A stretch of DNA of 64,000 nt from SAR202 cluster bacterium bin22. Lineage in GTDB: Bacteria > Chloroflexota > Dehalococcoidia > Lucifugimonadales > UBA3495. The position numbers and the translations under genes are program-made. The stretch lies in assembly GCA_002238505.1 (NCBI GenBank), contig MPMM01000018.1:1-64000 (forward strand), in the 5' to 3' direction. Below the pieces are notes generated by a model. That model was not told where the DNA came from. It did not search any database and saw only the letters and a program-made list of their open reading frames with translations. Shown here one piece after another: positions 9,715-18,884 of the stretch (the stretch's first letter is position 1; every line of letters starts with the position of its first letter).

Positions 9715-10821
9715 CTAGCGCCGATTCCGGTCTGTGGGTCCGACTCCGCCGCCGCGGTCTGGGCTTCCAGCGCCATGCTTCCGGTAGCAACTGTGTTGCC
9801 GACAGCTGCTGGCGCTGGACCTACATATGGGATCCTCGCACTTCCAGCAGGGTTCTAGGTGGTCTTCGTTTTCGTGAACCGTGTGGCAATGGACGCAGGT
9901 GCGCCTGGCCAGCCTGATCCTCTGGGCGTCCGCTTCTCTTTGCTGCAGGTCTTGCTGCAGGTGTTCCAGGCCGTAAGTCTGGAAATGCTTGACGGCCGCT
10001 CCCAGGAAGTCCCATCCCGTCTCATGAAGTAAGGACCAGTTGTCCTTGACCAAGGCCTTCACCTGTTCTTCTTCCGCGGTCCGCTGTTGGCTGGTGAAAC
10101 CTGGTGTGAGACCCGGAGAAATGGAATAAGAACTGAAATTCAGAGAGAGGTTATTAATATCTTCTCTCTCTCCTCTTTCAGTTCCTTTATGTTTACCCGG
10201 TGTGACACCCGGTTTAAACCCGGTGTGACACCCGGTTTGGTCTTCGTAACCGGGTGTCACACCGGGTTTGGTTTGGTCGGAGGATGGATGTAACCGGGTG
10301 TGACACCCGGTTACGTCTTCCTGTAATCTGGTGTGAGACCCGGTTTGGTTTTGGGCAAACCGGGTCTCAGGCCCGGTTACGTTCATGTTGAGGGTGACTC
10401 TCTGGACTCTGTTCCGGCGTCCCTGGTCGACCAGGATGCCGAGTTTGATGAGCTTCTTGCGGCCGTCCCGGATGAAGTCCTCGTTATAGCCCAGCTCGTG
10501 CGCCATGGTGGCTGCACTCTTCCAGCATCCTCGGGGTGTGCCGGCGTCATGGGTGTAGGCTTGGAGGATGGCCCGTTCTCCACCAGAGAGGTTGAAGTTT
10601 ATTCCGACGGCGGTGGCCCACTGGCGCCTGGCCACTGGCCCTGGGTATTCGGAGTAGTCGGGTTCCGTCCCCTGCAGGACTTCGGTGTGAGGCAGCTGGC
10701 CGTCCCACTCGCCGGTGTCAGGTGAGTAGTGGCCTTGGGGCGGTCTGCGCTGGATTACTGGGCGATTTTCGCCCTCGAGGGGGATTGAATCAGATGTAGC
10801 CCGGTGGTAATCTGTACCCAT
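9715..10821 (-). CDS. Replication initiator-like protein (HTH N-terminus) with internal iteron array
   Basis: 368 aa; NLSGGERAILQAYTHDAGTPRGCWKSAATMAHELGYNEDFIRDGRKKLIKLGILVDQGRRNRVQRVTL; middle region encoded by palindromic DNA repeats. Confidence 0.65.
   Translation of the reverse strand: MGTDYHRATSDSIPLEGENRPVIQRRPPQGHYSPDTGEWDGQLPHTEVLQGTEPDYSEYPGPVARRQWATAVGINFNLSGGERAILQAYTHDAGTPRGCWKSAATMAHELGYNEDFIRDGRKKLIKLGILVDQGRRNRVQRVTLNMNVTGPETRFAQNQTGSHTRLQEDVTGCHTRLHPSSDQTKPGVTPGYEDQTGCHTGFKPGVTPGKHKGTERGEREDINNLSLNFSSYSISPGLTPGFTSQQRTAEEEQVKALVKDNWSLLHETGWDFLGAAVKHFQTYGLEHLQQDLQQREADAQRIRLARRTCVHCHTVHENEDHLEPCWKCEDPICRSSASSCRQHSCYRKHGAGSPDRGGGVGPTDRNRR
10097..10379. repeat. Seven iteron-like imperfect palindromes, consensus aACCGGGTGTGACACCCGGTt
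   Basis: Copies at about 10097, 10193, 10216, 10247, 10291, 10324 and 10357; spacings 96, 23, 31, 44, 33, 33. Confidence 0.9.
10117..10192. promoter_or_regulatory. AT-rich segment with imperfect hairpin beside the iterons; candidate DNA unwinding element
   Basis: aactgaaattcagagagag-gttattaatatctt-ctctctctcctctttcagtt. Confidence 0.5.
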
Positions 10822-10873
10822 GGGTCCAGTTCCTCTGCGCTGAGTTTGCCGCTCGCTCGGGGGACTTTTAGCT

Positions 10874-10902
10874 AGGCGACCGATGGCCTAAATCGGTCGC
10901 CT
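10874..10902. promoter_or_regulatory. 11-bp perfect palindrome upstream of the rep-like gene (operator or terminator)
   Basis: aggcgaccgat-ggcctaa-atcggtcgcct followed by tctcatttta. Confidence 0.45.
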
Positions 10903-10914
10903 TCTCATTTTATC

Positions 10915-11136
10915 TCATGTACCTGCCAGTGCCGTTTCTTGGATTATGCTCGGGCATGTTTCCTCGCCCCTGCAGATCAAAACAATAACCTTGTCGGAGT
11001 CTCCTCCGGCTGCTTTATAAGCGTGCCGGCGGCAAGTTATTTTGCTGGCGTACGCCCCTGGCATCGCCTCGAAGGCTACCTGCGCTCCGTTGATTCGAAG
11101 AATCCAAGCATGAAAATGTTTGGTTACCTCTTCCAT
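10915..11136 (-). CDS. Hypothetical small protein
   Basis: 73-aa ORF, low evidence. Confidence 0.35.
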   Translation of the reverse strand: MEEVTKHFHAWILRINGAQVAFEAMPGAYASKITCRRHAYKAAGGDSDKVIVLICRGEETCPSIIQETALAGT

Positions 11137-11497
11137 TGGGCCCCTCCTGTCCTTGGTTGATCTTCAATTAACAGGATGAAACAATAGTACCATATGCTGT
11201 CGCGCCGGGGCAATGTTATGTAATTCCAATTACCAGGTGTGTTCCTTGGTGGGTGCTGATCTGAAGGGATCCCATCAGGACAGACTGGAGGTAAACCGCC
11301 AAGTAGGGGAGATTGCCCGGCCTGGAACGGGACCCTGGCTGGGTGGCGTGGGCATGGTTTTTATCCCGAATACACCGAAGGAGTGGTAGTTGCAATCAGC
11401 ACCACCTGCTACGCAGTGTTCCACATCAACCGACTCAACAGACTGGACACCTCGGAGAATAATAGAGACTGGGAAGCTCATCCCTCTGTGCACTATT

Positions 11498-11688
11498 GAA
11501 TCATTTGCTCATATCATCATTTGATTGCTTGACCTTGGCCGCGTTCGGAGGGTACGCCACCTTCGCCTCCATGGCCGCGGCCCTTCCTGTTCCCACCGGA
11601 ATCACGAAAACTCGCACATCCTGCCTCTGGATTGGAGGCTCCATTTATTGTATCATTTGCTCAGGTAATCATCTAATTACTTGATCTT
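11498..11688. repeat. Two ~39-bp direct repeats upstream of parA (candidate parS/operator)
   Basis: gaatcatttgctcatatcatcatttgattgcttgacctt and gtatcatttgctcaggtaatcatctaattacttgatctt. Confidence 0.6.
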
Positions 11689-11721
11689 CTGATCTTGATA
11701 ACACCGAACTGGAGCGGCACC

Positions 11722-12354
11722 ATGCCCGTTGTCGCGATCGTGAACCAGAAGGGAGGCGTCGGCAAGACTACGCTGGCCACCAACCTCGCCTGGACCCTGG
11801 CACAGACCGGATCCGTCCTGCTCCTCGACGCTGATCCCCAGGGCAGCGCCCGCGACTGGGGCCATTTCAACACCGCCGGTCCCGAGCAACTGTCCGTCCA
11901 GGGCACCGGCCGTGATCCGCTGGTCGAGCAGGTACGCAGACTGTCAAGCCGTTACGACTGGGTGATCGTAGATGGACCTCCCGGCATCAGCAACGTTAGC
12001 GCCGACGCTGTGCGCGTGGCGGACGCCGTCCTAATACCTGCCAAGGCCAGCGCTTTCGACGTGTGGGCCGCCACCGATATCGTCGAGGCCATAAAGGCCC
12101 GCCAGAAGTCCAGCAGGGGCATCCCGAAGGCCGCATTTGTCATCACCATGGCCAAGCCTCGCACCCGCCTCGGACGGCAGATCGACGCCGCCCTGGCCGA
12201 GTTGGGCCTCCCAGTGCTGCAGAGTAGAACCACCGATCGGGTGGCGTACACGCAGGCTGGCAACGACGGCACGTCGGTGTTGGCCGGCCCCGACCGCACC
12301 GCACGCGATGAGATCCTCGCCATACGAGACGAACTGGAGCAGTTGATTCCATGA
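11722..12354 (+). CDS. parA: ParA-family partition ATPase
   Basis: MPVVAIVNQKGGVGKTTLATNLAWTLAQTGSVLLLDADPQGSARDW. Confidence 0.9.
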   Translation: MPVVAIVNQKGGVGKTTLATNLAWTLAQTGSVLLLDADPQGSARDWGHFNTAGPEQLSVQGTGRDPLVEQVRRLSSRYDWVIVDGPPGISNVSADAVRVADAVLIPAKASAFDVWAATDIVEAIKARQKSSRGIPKAAFVITMAKPRTRLGRQIDAALAELGLPVLQSRTTDRVAYTQAGNDGTSVLAGPDRTARDEILAIRDELEQLIP

Positions 12355-12563
12355 GCATCAATAGCAGACCACAGCGCGACGACCAGCAGGACCGGAGTGC
12401 CTTCTTGGAACGCGCCACCGAGCAGGACACCGCCAAGCTCCAGTGCTGGATTCCCGCCGACCTGCACCAGTGGCTGAAGTTTAAAGCCGTCGATGGCCAC
12501 ACCAACATGACCGCATTGGTTGTTGAGGCTCTTGAGAACTTCCGCCATGGACACAACTCTTGA
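12351..12563 (+). CDS. Small RHH-like partner of ParA
   Basis: ATGA overlap with parA; KLQCWIPADLHQWLKFKAVDGHTNMTALVVEALENF resembles an RHH domain. Confidence 0.7.
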   Translation: MSINSRPQRDDQQDRSAFLERATEQDTAKLQCWIPADLHQWLKFKAVDGHTNMTALVVEALENFRHGHNS

Positions 12564-12638
12564 ACCACCGGTTCAATAAGATCCTGCGACGATGGATATC
12601 ATGTGCTCATTTAATTATGTGATGATTTGATTAGTTGA

Positions 12639-13282
12639 TTATTGCCCGACTCCCTTCACACACCGGTTTAGGGGGCGATTCCGGTAGGGGGCAGGATCGT
12701 ACGCTAAGGAGAAAGGGTCGCAATTCAGTGTGCGATAGACGGTCGGCTCTGAGGCGGAGAAGAGTTCGGCGAGGTCGCTGATGGAGTACCCGCCGGTGAC
12801 ATGCATGCGGCATAGCCCCGCTGTTGTTGGTCGGACAGTTTGGGTTGCTTGCCGCACAATTTGCCCTTATCGCGGATGTTGGCCATGACCTCGCGGGTGC
12901 GCATGCGGATGAGATCTGCCTCGAACTCGGCGAAGGTGGCAAGGATATTGAATAACTTCTTGCCCATGGGATCGTCCGGGTCGTAGAGGGTCCGGCCGAG
13001 GGCCAGTTTCACGCCCCGTTCCCGAAGCAGGTCCGCGATGGCGCGGGCATCGGGAACAGACCTGGCCAGGCGGTCGAGTTTCGGCACGACCAGAGTGTCG
13101 CCCCGGCGTACGGCGGCGATGGCCTGGTCGAGGCGGGGCCGCGCCCGGTTGGTGCCGGTGAGGCCATGATCGGTGTAGATGCGATCCTCGGCGACACCAA
13201 GCTCCAGGAAGGCCTGATGCTGGGCAGTCAGATCCTGTTGGTGAGTGGAACAGCGCGCGCATCCGATGAGCGTTGGCGTCAT
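12639..13282 (-). pseudogene. Serine recombinase (resolvase/invertase) with C-terminal frameshift
   Basis: IGCARCSTHQQDLTAQHQAFLELGV...YTDHGLTGTNRARPRLDQAIAAVRRGDTLVVPKLDRLARS; C-terminal HTH YSISDLAELFSASEPTVYRTL lies in another frame. Confidence 0.8.
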
Positions 13283-13459
13283 GGGTAGAAGTGTACGGAA
13301 CGGGTTCCGCTTTCGCAATTGTTGCCGTACCATTCATATGAGACGGTTCTGGCCAGGGTTTGGCGGTGGCCGGGGCGACGGGCTGGGCTGCCCGCTGGAC
13401 GTACCCCTTACGGACAGCGCTGCGCCTGCCGGTGTGAACGGATAACGGAGAGATGGAAC

Positions 13460-14210
13460 ATGCCGAGACGAAGCATCTGGAGCGCGCGCCAGTGTGCGGC
13501 CATGTTCGACCTGCCCTCGGACGAAGCCGTCCTGCTGCGCCATTACACGCTGTCCGACGACGACATCGAGCAGATCCGGGTGCGGCGTGGGGGGCACAAC
13601 CGGCTGGGATTCGCGCTCCAACTCTGCGCCTTTCGATATCCGGGGCGTATTCTGGCGGAGGGCGAGGCCATTCCCCTGAACGTCCTTCGCTTCATTGCCG
13701 CGCATCTGGGCATGCGCGTCGAAGACCTGGATGGATATGCAATACGGGAGGAGACACGACGGGAACACCTGGCCGAGCTCCGGCGCATCTACGGCTACCG
13801 GATGTTCACGGGGCATTGCGCCCGCGACTTGAAGACCTGACTGGAGAACCAGGCGGAAGCGGCGCGCTCGAATGAGGAGCCTGGCGCGGCGGTTCTTGGA
13901 GGAGTGCCGGCGTCGTCAGGTGATCCTGCCGGGTTCATCGGTGCTGGAGCGTCTCTGTGCGGACGCACTCGTTGCCGCTGAGCGCCGGATAGAGATGCGC
14001 ATCGCCGCGGGCCTGGACGATGCCATGCGCCTGCGTCTCGATCGGCTGCTTGCCGAGGAAGTCGACGGCAATGTGAGCCGGTTCGTCTGGTTGCGCCGGT
14101 TCGAGGTGGGCCAGAATTCAGCCGACATCAACGCTCTTCTCGATCGCCTTGAATTCCTGCAGGGCTTCGATCTTCCCTCCGATCTGCTGGAGACCGTTCC
14201 TCTATCAAAT
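13460..14210 (+). pseudogene. Tn3-family transposase, 5' remnant with frameshifts
   Basis: MPRRSIWSARQCAAMFDLPSDEAVLLRHYTLSDDDIEQIRVRRGGHNRLGFALQLCAFRYPGR (Tn3 TnpA N-terminus), then RRFLEECRRRQVILPGSSVLERLCADALVAAERRI in another frame. Confidence 0.8.
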
Positions 14211-14605
14211 CCGGCTACCCGGTTGCGTCGGACCAATGAGCGCCTCTCCGTTTGTCGGTCGAAGGCAACCGTAAACCTAACCAACCAGGCAATAGTAGAG
14301 GACCTTGGATCGGGCGTCCCACGGCGCAAATCACGCAGTTTATCGCTCTTTCGGGACCGAAACTCAAGGGTGGACCTACCGGTACGGCGCGTCCATTGCC
14401 GAGCCTTGACCGACCCGGCCCAGGATGAACCGGCCGTCAGTGCCGGTCCCACCTGGAATCTGCGGCCGGCGTTGCCATCTTTTGGCGGGAGCGGCGCTCT
14501 CCACGAATGCCGGAGCCCAGCGGGACTTTGCAGCATGTCTCGTACAATGATACACTTGATGCGCTGCGGCGGCATGGCGAAAGGCACCGCTCTGGAGGAT
14601 GATGA

Positions 14606-14842
14606 ATGCCGACAGTGGCGGTGGAAGGGCAGTTCCGCTTCGTGGTGAACACCAGGGAAAACACCTTCGAACCTCCCCACGTCCATGTTTGGGTCGGCAA
14701 TGAGGACGTTTGCCGGATAGAGTTGAACGGGGGCACCTACATGGACCAGCCTCGCCCGGGCAACTTCCGGGACATCATGCGGGCCTACGCGAGACACGCG
14801 GCGGAGATCAGGGAAACGTGGGATGTCATCCACAGGAGGTAG
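14606..14842 (+). CDS. DUF4160-family protein (TA-like)
   Basis: FEPPHVHVWVGNEDVCRIELNGG. Confidence 0.75.
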   Translation: MPTVAVEGQFRFVVNTRENTFEPPHVHVWVGNEDVCRIELNGGTYMDQPRPGNFRDIMRAYARHAAEIRETWDVIHRR

Positions 14843-14845
14843 CCG

Positions 14846-15349
14846 ATGGACGTGGCTCTGGTGAAAAACGCCAACCGGATGATGACCACCGCCAGCTTGG
14901 TAGATAACGGGATTGAGGTATGCTTCGCCGACGGGCTTTGGGGCCTCATTCCCTACGGAGAAGTGCCCGAAGTCAGGACCCGGAAGGGAATCTCCGGCCT
15001 GGAGTTGCCCAACCCCTACGAGTTGGTCCTGCAAACCTCCGGGAGCGAGGGCGTTGAGATTCCCTGGGACTTCGCCCGGCACTACTGCGACGCAACCTAC
15101 CGGCCAACCATCGAGGCCATAGCGGCCCTCGGGAGGCAGACCATCGGCGAGCGGGTGCGACGTTACCGGGAGTCGGCAGGGTTGACCCAAGTGGCGTTGG
15201 CCCGGGCTGCGGACATCGGGAGGGCCACCCTAGTGAGGCTGGAGAACGGGGAGCAGTCCCCCCGGTTCAAGACCCTGAAAGCGGTCGCCGGCGCCTTGGG
15301 GATCGACTCCCCGGATTTGCTGGTCGAGCCGGAGTTCCTGCCCCGGTAG
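14846..15349 (+). CDS. DUF2442-like protein fused to an XRE-type HTH
   Basis: VDNGIEVCFADGLWGLIPYGEVPEV plus IGERVRRYRESAGLTQVALARAADIGRATLVRLENGEQSP. Confidence 0.75.
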   Translation: MDVALVKNANRMMTTASLVDNGIEVCFADGLWGLIPYGEVPEVRTRKGISGLELPNPYELVLQTSGSEGVEIPWDFARHYCDATYRPTIEAIAALGRQTIGERVRRYRESAGLTQVALARAADIGRATLVRLENGEQSPRFKTLKAVAGALGIDSPDLLVEPEFLPR

Positions 15350-15389
15350 CCCGCCAAGGATTGTAGACAAGGGAGATGGACATACGGGA

Positions 15390-18300
15390 ATGGCGGAAAC
15401 CGGAAGAAAGCTGACAGCGGCGGTGGAGGAGTATCTCGCCGAGCTGCGCCGCATCCGTTCTACGGGGGCGGCACCGGCGAACTGTCCTACTATCCACCGC
15501 TGTCCAATCTGCTGAACGCCGTGGGTGGCTCGCTGCGGCCGAAGGCGTATTGCGTCAGCCAGTTGGCCCAGCAGGGAGCCGGACATCCCGACTTCGGACT
15601 CTATTCCGCCAGGCAGGTTTCGAAGGGCCAGCCCAGGCAGGGGCAACTCCCCGAGGGCGGCGTGGTGGAAGTCAAGCCCGCTGGCGACGATGCCTGGCTT
15701 ACCGCCGAAAGCGACCAGGTCAGCCGCTACTGGCAGCGCTACCGTCTCGTGCTGGTCACCAACACCCGCGACTTTGTGTTGCTGGGAGAGGACCCGCAGG
15801 GCAACCCCGTCAAGTTGGAGACCCTCCGGCTGGCTGAATCCGCCGCCGACTTCGAGACCAGGCTGCAACACCCCCGCGCCTTCAGCAACAGCATGGGCCC
15901 GGCGCTGGCCGAGTACCTGGGCCGCGCCCTGTCCCACCGGGCCACGGTGTCGGAACCCCGCGACCTGGCCCGGCTGCTGGCCTCCTACGCCCGCGACGGC
16001 CTGGCCCGCGTGGAAGCATCGGGCGACGCCCCTTCACTCGACGCCCCTTCACTCGACGCCGTGAGGTCGGCGCTGGAGGAGGCGCTTGGGGTCAAGTTCG
16101 AAGGCGAGCGCGGTGCGGCCTTCTTCCGCTCGACGCTGGTGCAGACCCTCTTCTACGGCGTGTTCTCGGCCTGGGTGCTGTGGGCGCGGCAATCGCCCTC
16201 GCCGGGTCAGAGGTTCAACTGGCACGAAACGCCCTGGCTCCTGCGCGCCCTAATCCTGGAAGCCCTGTTCCGGCAGGTTGCCAGCCGGGAACAGATGCAG
16301 TCGTTGGACTTGGTGGAAGTGCTGGACTGGACGGCGGCAGCCCTGGACCGTGTGGATCGCGACGCCTTCTTCGCGCGCTTCAATGAAGGCGAGGCGGTGC
16401 CTTACTTCTACGAGCCGTTTTTAGAAGCCTTCGACCCGGCCCTGCGGAAGCAGGTCGGCGTCTGGTACACGCCAGCCGAGGTGGTGTGGTACATGGTGGC
16501 CCGCGTGGATTGCGCCCTGAAGGACGACCTCGGCATGGAGGACGGGCTGGCCGCCGAGAACGTCTACCTCCTCGACCCCTGCTGCGGCACCGGAGCCTAT
16601 CTGGCCGAGACGCTGAAACGGATAGCCGACAACCTGCGGAGCAAGGGCCCTGGCGCCCTCACGGGGGCACGGGTGAAGCAGGCGGCTCCGCAGCGTGTGT
16701 TCGGCTTCGAGATCATGCCCGGGCCCTTCGTGGTGGCCCATCTCCAAGTCGGCCTGACCATGCCGGCCCTGGACGCTCCCCTGTCCGACGACGGCAGCGA
16801 GCGGGCCGGAGTGTTCCTGACCAACGCGCTGACCGGCTGGGAGCCGAGAAGGCAGAAGCCGCTGCCCTTCCCCGAGCTGGAGGAGGAGCGGGACCGGGCC
16901 AAAAGGGTGAAGCAGGACACGCCGGCTTTGGTCATCCTGGGCAACCCGCCCTACAACGGGTTCGCGGGCATGGCCGTGGATGAGGAACGGGAGTTGTCCC
17001 AAGCCTACCGCACCGTCAGGGAAGTGCGGAAACCCGAAGGTCAGGGGCTGAACCACCTGTACGTGCGCTTCTTCCGAATGGCGGAGCGGCGCATCGCGGA
17101 GAAGACCGGGCGGGGCGTCGTCTGCTTCATTTCCAACTACTCGTGGCTAGACGGGCTGTCCTTCACCGGGATGCGGGAGCGCTACCTGGAAGCCTTCGAC
17201 GTCATCCGCATAGACTGTCTCAACGGCGACAAGTACAAGACGGGCAAGACCACCCCCGAAGGCAGGCCCGACTCCAGCGTTTTCTCCACGCCGGGCGACC
17301 CAGTGGGTATACAAGTGGGCACCGCCATCGCCACGCTGGTCAGAAAGGCGGAACATGCCCCCGCAGAGTCCGTGGGCTTCCGCCACGTGTGGGGTCAGGC
17401 CGAGCTCACGGATTTGACCGATACTGCGGAAGCGGAAGCGGCCGCGCTGTACGGCACAATAGAGCCGGTGCTGCCATTGGGCCTGCCCTTCGCCGCTATG
17501 GCCGTTACCTCCGATTGGGATTAATGGCCCTCCCTGCCCGACCTGTTCGCAGTGGCTTTCTCAGGTGTAAAGACGGCGAGAGACGGATTCTTGGTTGACA
17601 TTGACCTGGAACGGCTGACGACTCGCATCACTGACTACTTCGACCCATTGCTGAGCCACGAGGAGATTGCGAGACGCTATCCAATATCGATGCAAGCCGC
17701 TCCTCGGTTCAACCCACGCTCTGTGCGTGATGGTCTTCTCGCTCGTGGCGGCCCCAAGGAAGCAGGGTTCATTAGATACGCTTACCGGCCTTTCGATAAC
17801 CACTGGCTTTATTGGGAGGCAGACACCAAGCTTCTTGATGAAAAGCGAGCCGACTATCGGACCCATGTCTTCCCCGGGAATATCTGGCTGTCTTCTTCGC
17901 ACAGGATCCGAAAGGGCGAGTCCGAACCCCAGACGGCATTCACACCCCATATTGCCTCGTACCATCTGATTGAACGTGTTGCCAATTGGTTCCCCGCATG
18001 GTTCCGCGACGATGGCTTGGCGCTGAATGGTGGCGGGGAGCGGCAGCGTCCCAACTTGTCGGCCGAGGCTCATGCGTATCTCGACCGGCTGGGTCTGGGG
18101 GTGGAGGACCTGTTCCACCACGCGCTAGCGGTGCTGCACGACCCGGCTTACCGGCAGGCCAACGCTGGGGCGCTGCGGATGGAGTGGCCGCGCATACCGC
18201 TGCCCAGCTGGCCCGAGGGGGAAGCTCCCGGCGCCGTCGATGAGTTGCTCGCCTCCGCCGCGCGGTGCCGGGAGTTGGCCGCGCTGCTGGACCTAGAGAC

Positions 18301-18753
18301 ACCGGTGCCGGTGTGACCGCCGGGACCCTGCGCCCGGCGCTGGCGTCCATCGCCGTCCCGTCCACCGCCGGAGGGAGGAACATGAGCGGGAACGACTTCG
18401 CGTTGACCGTCGGCTGGGGGCATTTAGGCACGGGCGACGCCGTTATGCCTGGTCAAGGCCGCGCCGTTGGACGCGACTACACCGTCGTTGAGCGAAAGGC
18501 GCTAGGAGACACTGTTGCCGTTCTCGGCGATGCCACGGTCGATGTCCACCTTAACGACAACGCCCGCTGGAGCAACGTCCCTGCCGCCGTCTGGAGCTAC
18601 AAGCTGGGCGGCTACCAGGTGCTGAAGAAGTGGCTCTCCTACCGGGAAAGCAAGGTGCTGGCCCGCAGCCTGCTGCCGGAGGAGGTGCAGCACTTCACCG
18701 ACACGGTGCGTCGCGTTGCGGCGATTCTGGGAAGGGTCAATGAACCAACCTGA
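15390..18753 (+). pseudogene. Type ISP-like restriction-modification enzyme (N6-adenine MTase), decayed
   Basis: LLDPCCGTGAYLAETLKRIADNL and ILGNPPYNGFAGM; same-frame TAA near 17522; frameshifts near 15463 and 18310; C-terminal WSNVPAAVWSYKLGGYQVLKKWLSYRE. Confidence 0.8.
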
Positions 18754-18884
18754 AATGGACCAACTGCGAGACCACCGTCACAAGGTATAATGTGCTATGG
18801 AACCATCAATAGCGTCACACGTTGTTGGTGAGGCGCTCGTTACCAGCTTCGAAAATCTCAGAATCCTTCAATGATCGATTTCTC

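Noticed and set aside
10097-10379. CRISPR array
   Set aside because: Repeats are palindromic, lie inside an ORF, alternate in codon phase and have almost no spacers; they fit iterons better
13916-15190. 424-aa minus-strand ORF
   Set aside because: Antisense to the Tn3, DUF4160 and DUF2442 genes, which have recognisable motifs
17520-17524. Programmed stop-codon readthrough or alternative code at the in-frame TAA of the ISP-like gene
   Set aside because: The same gene also has two frameshifts, and TAA terminates many intact ORFs in the window, so decay or sequence error is simpler
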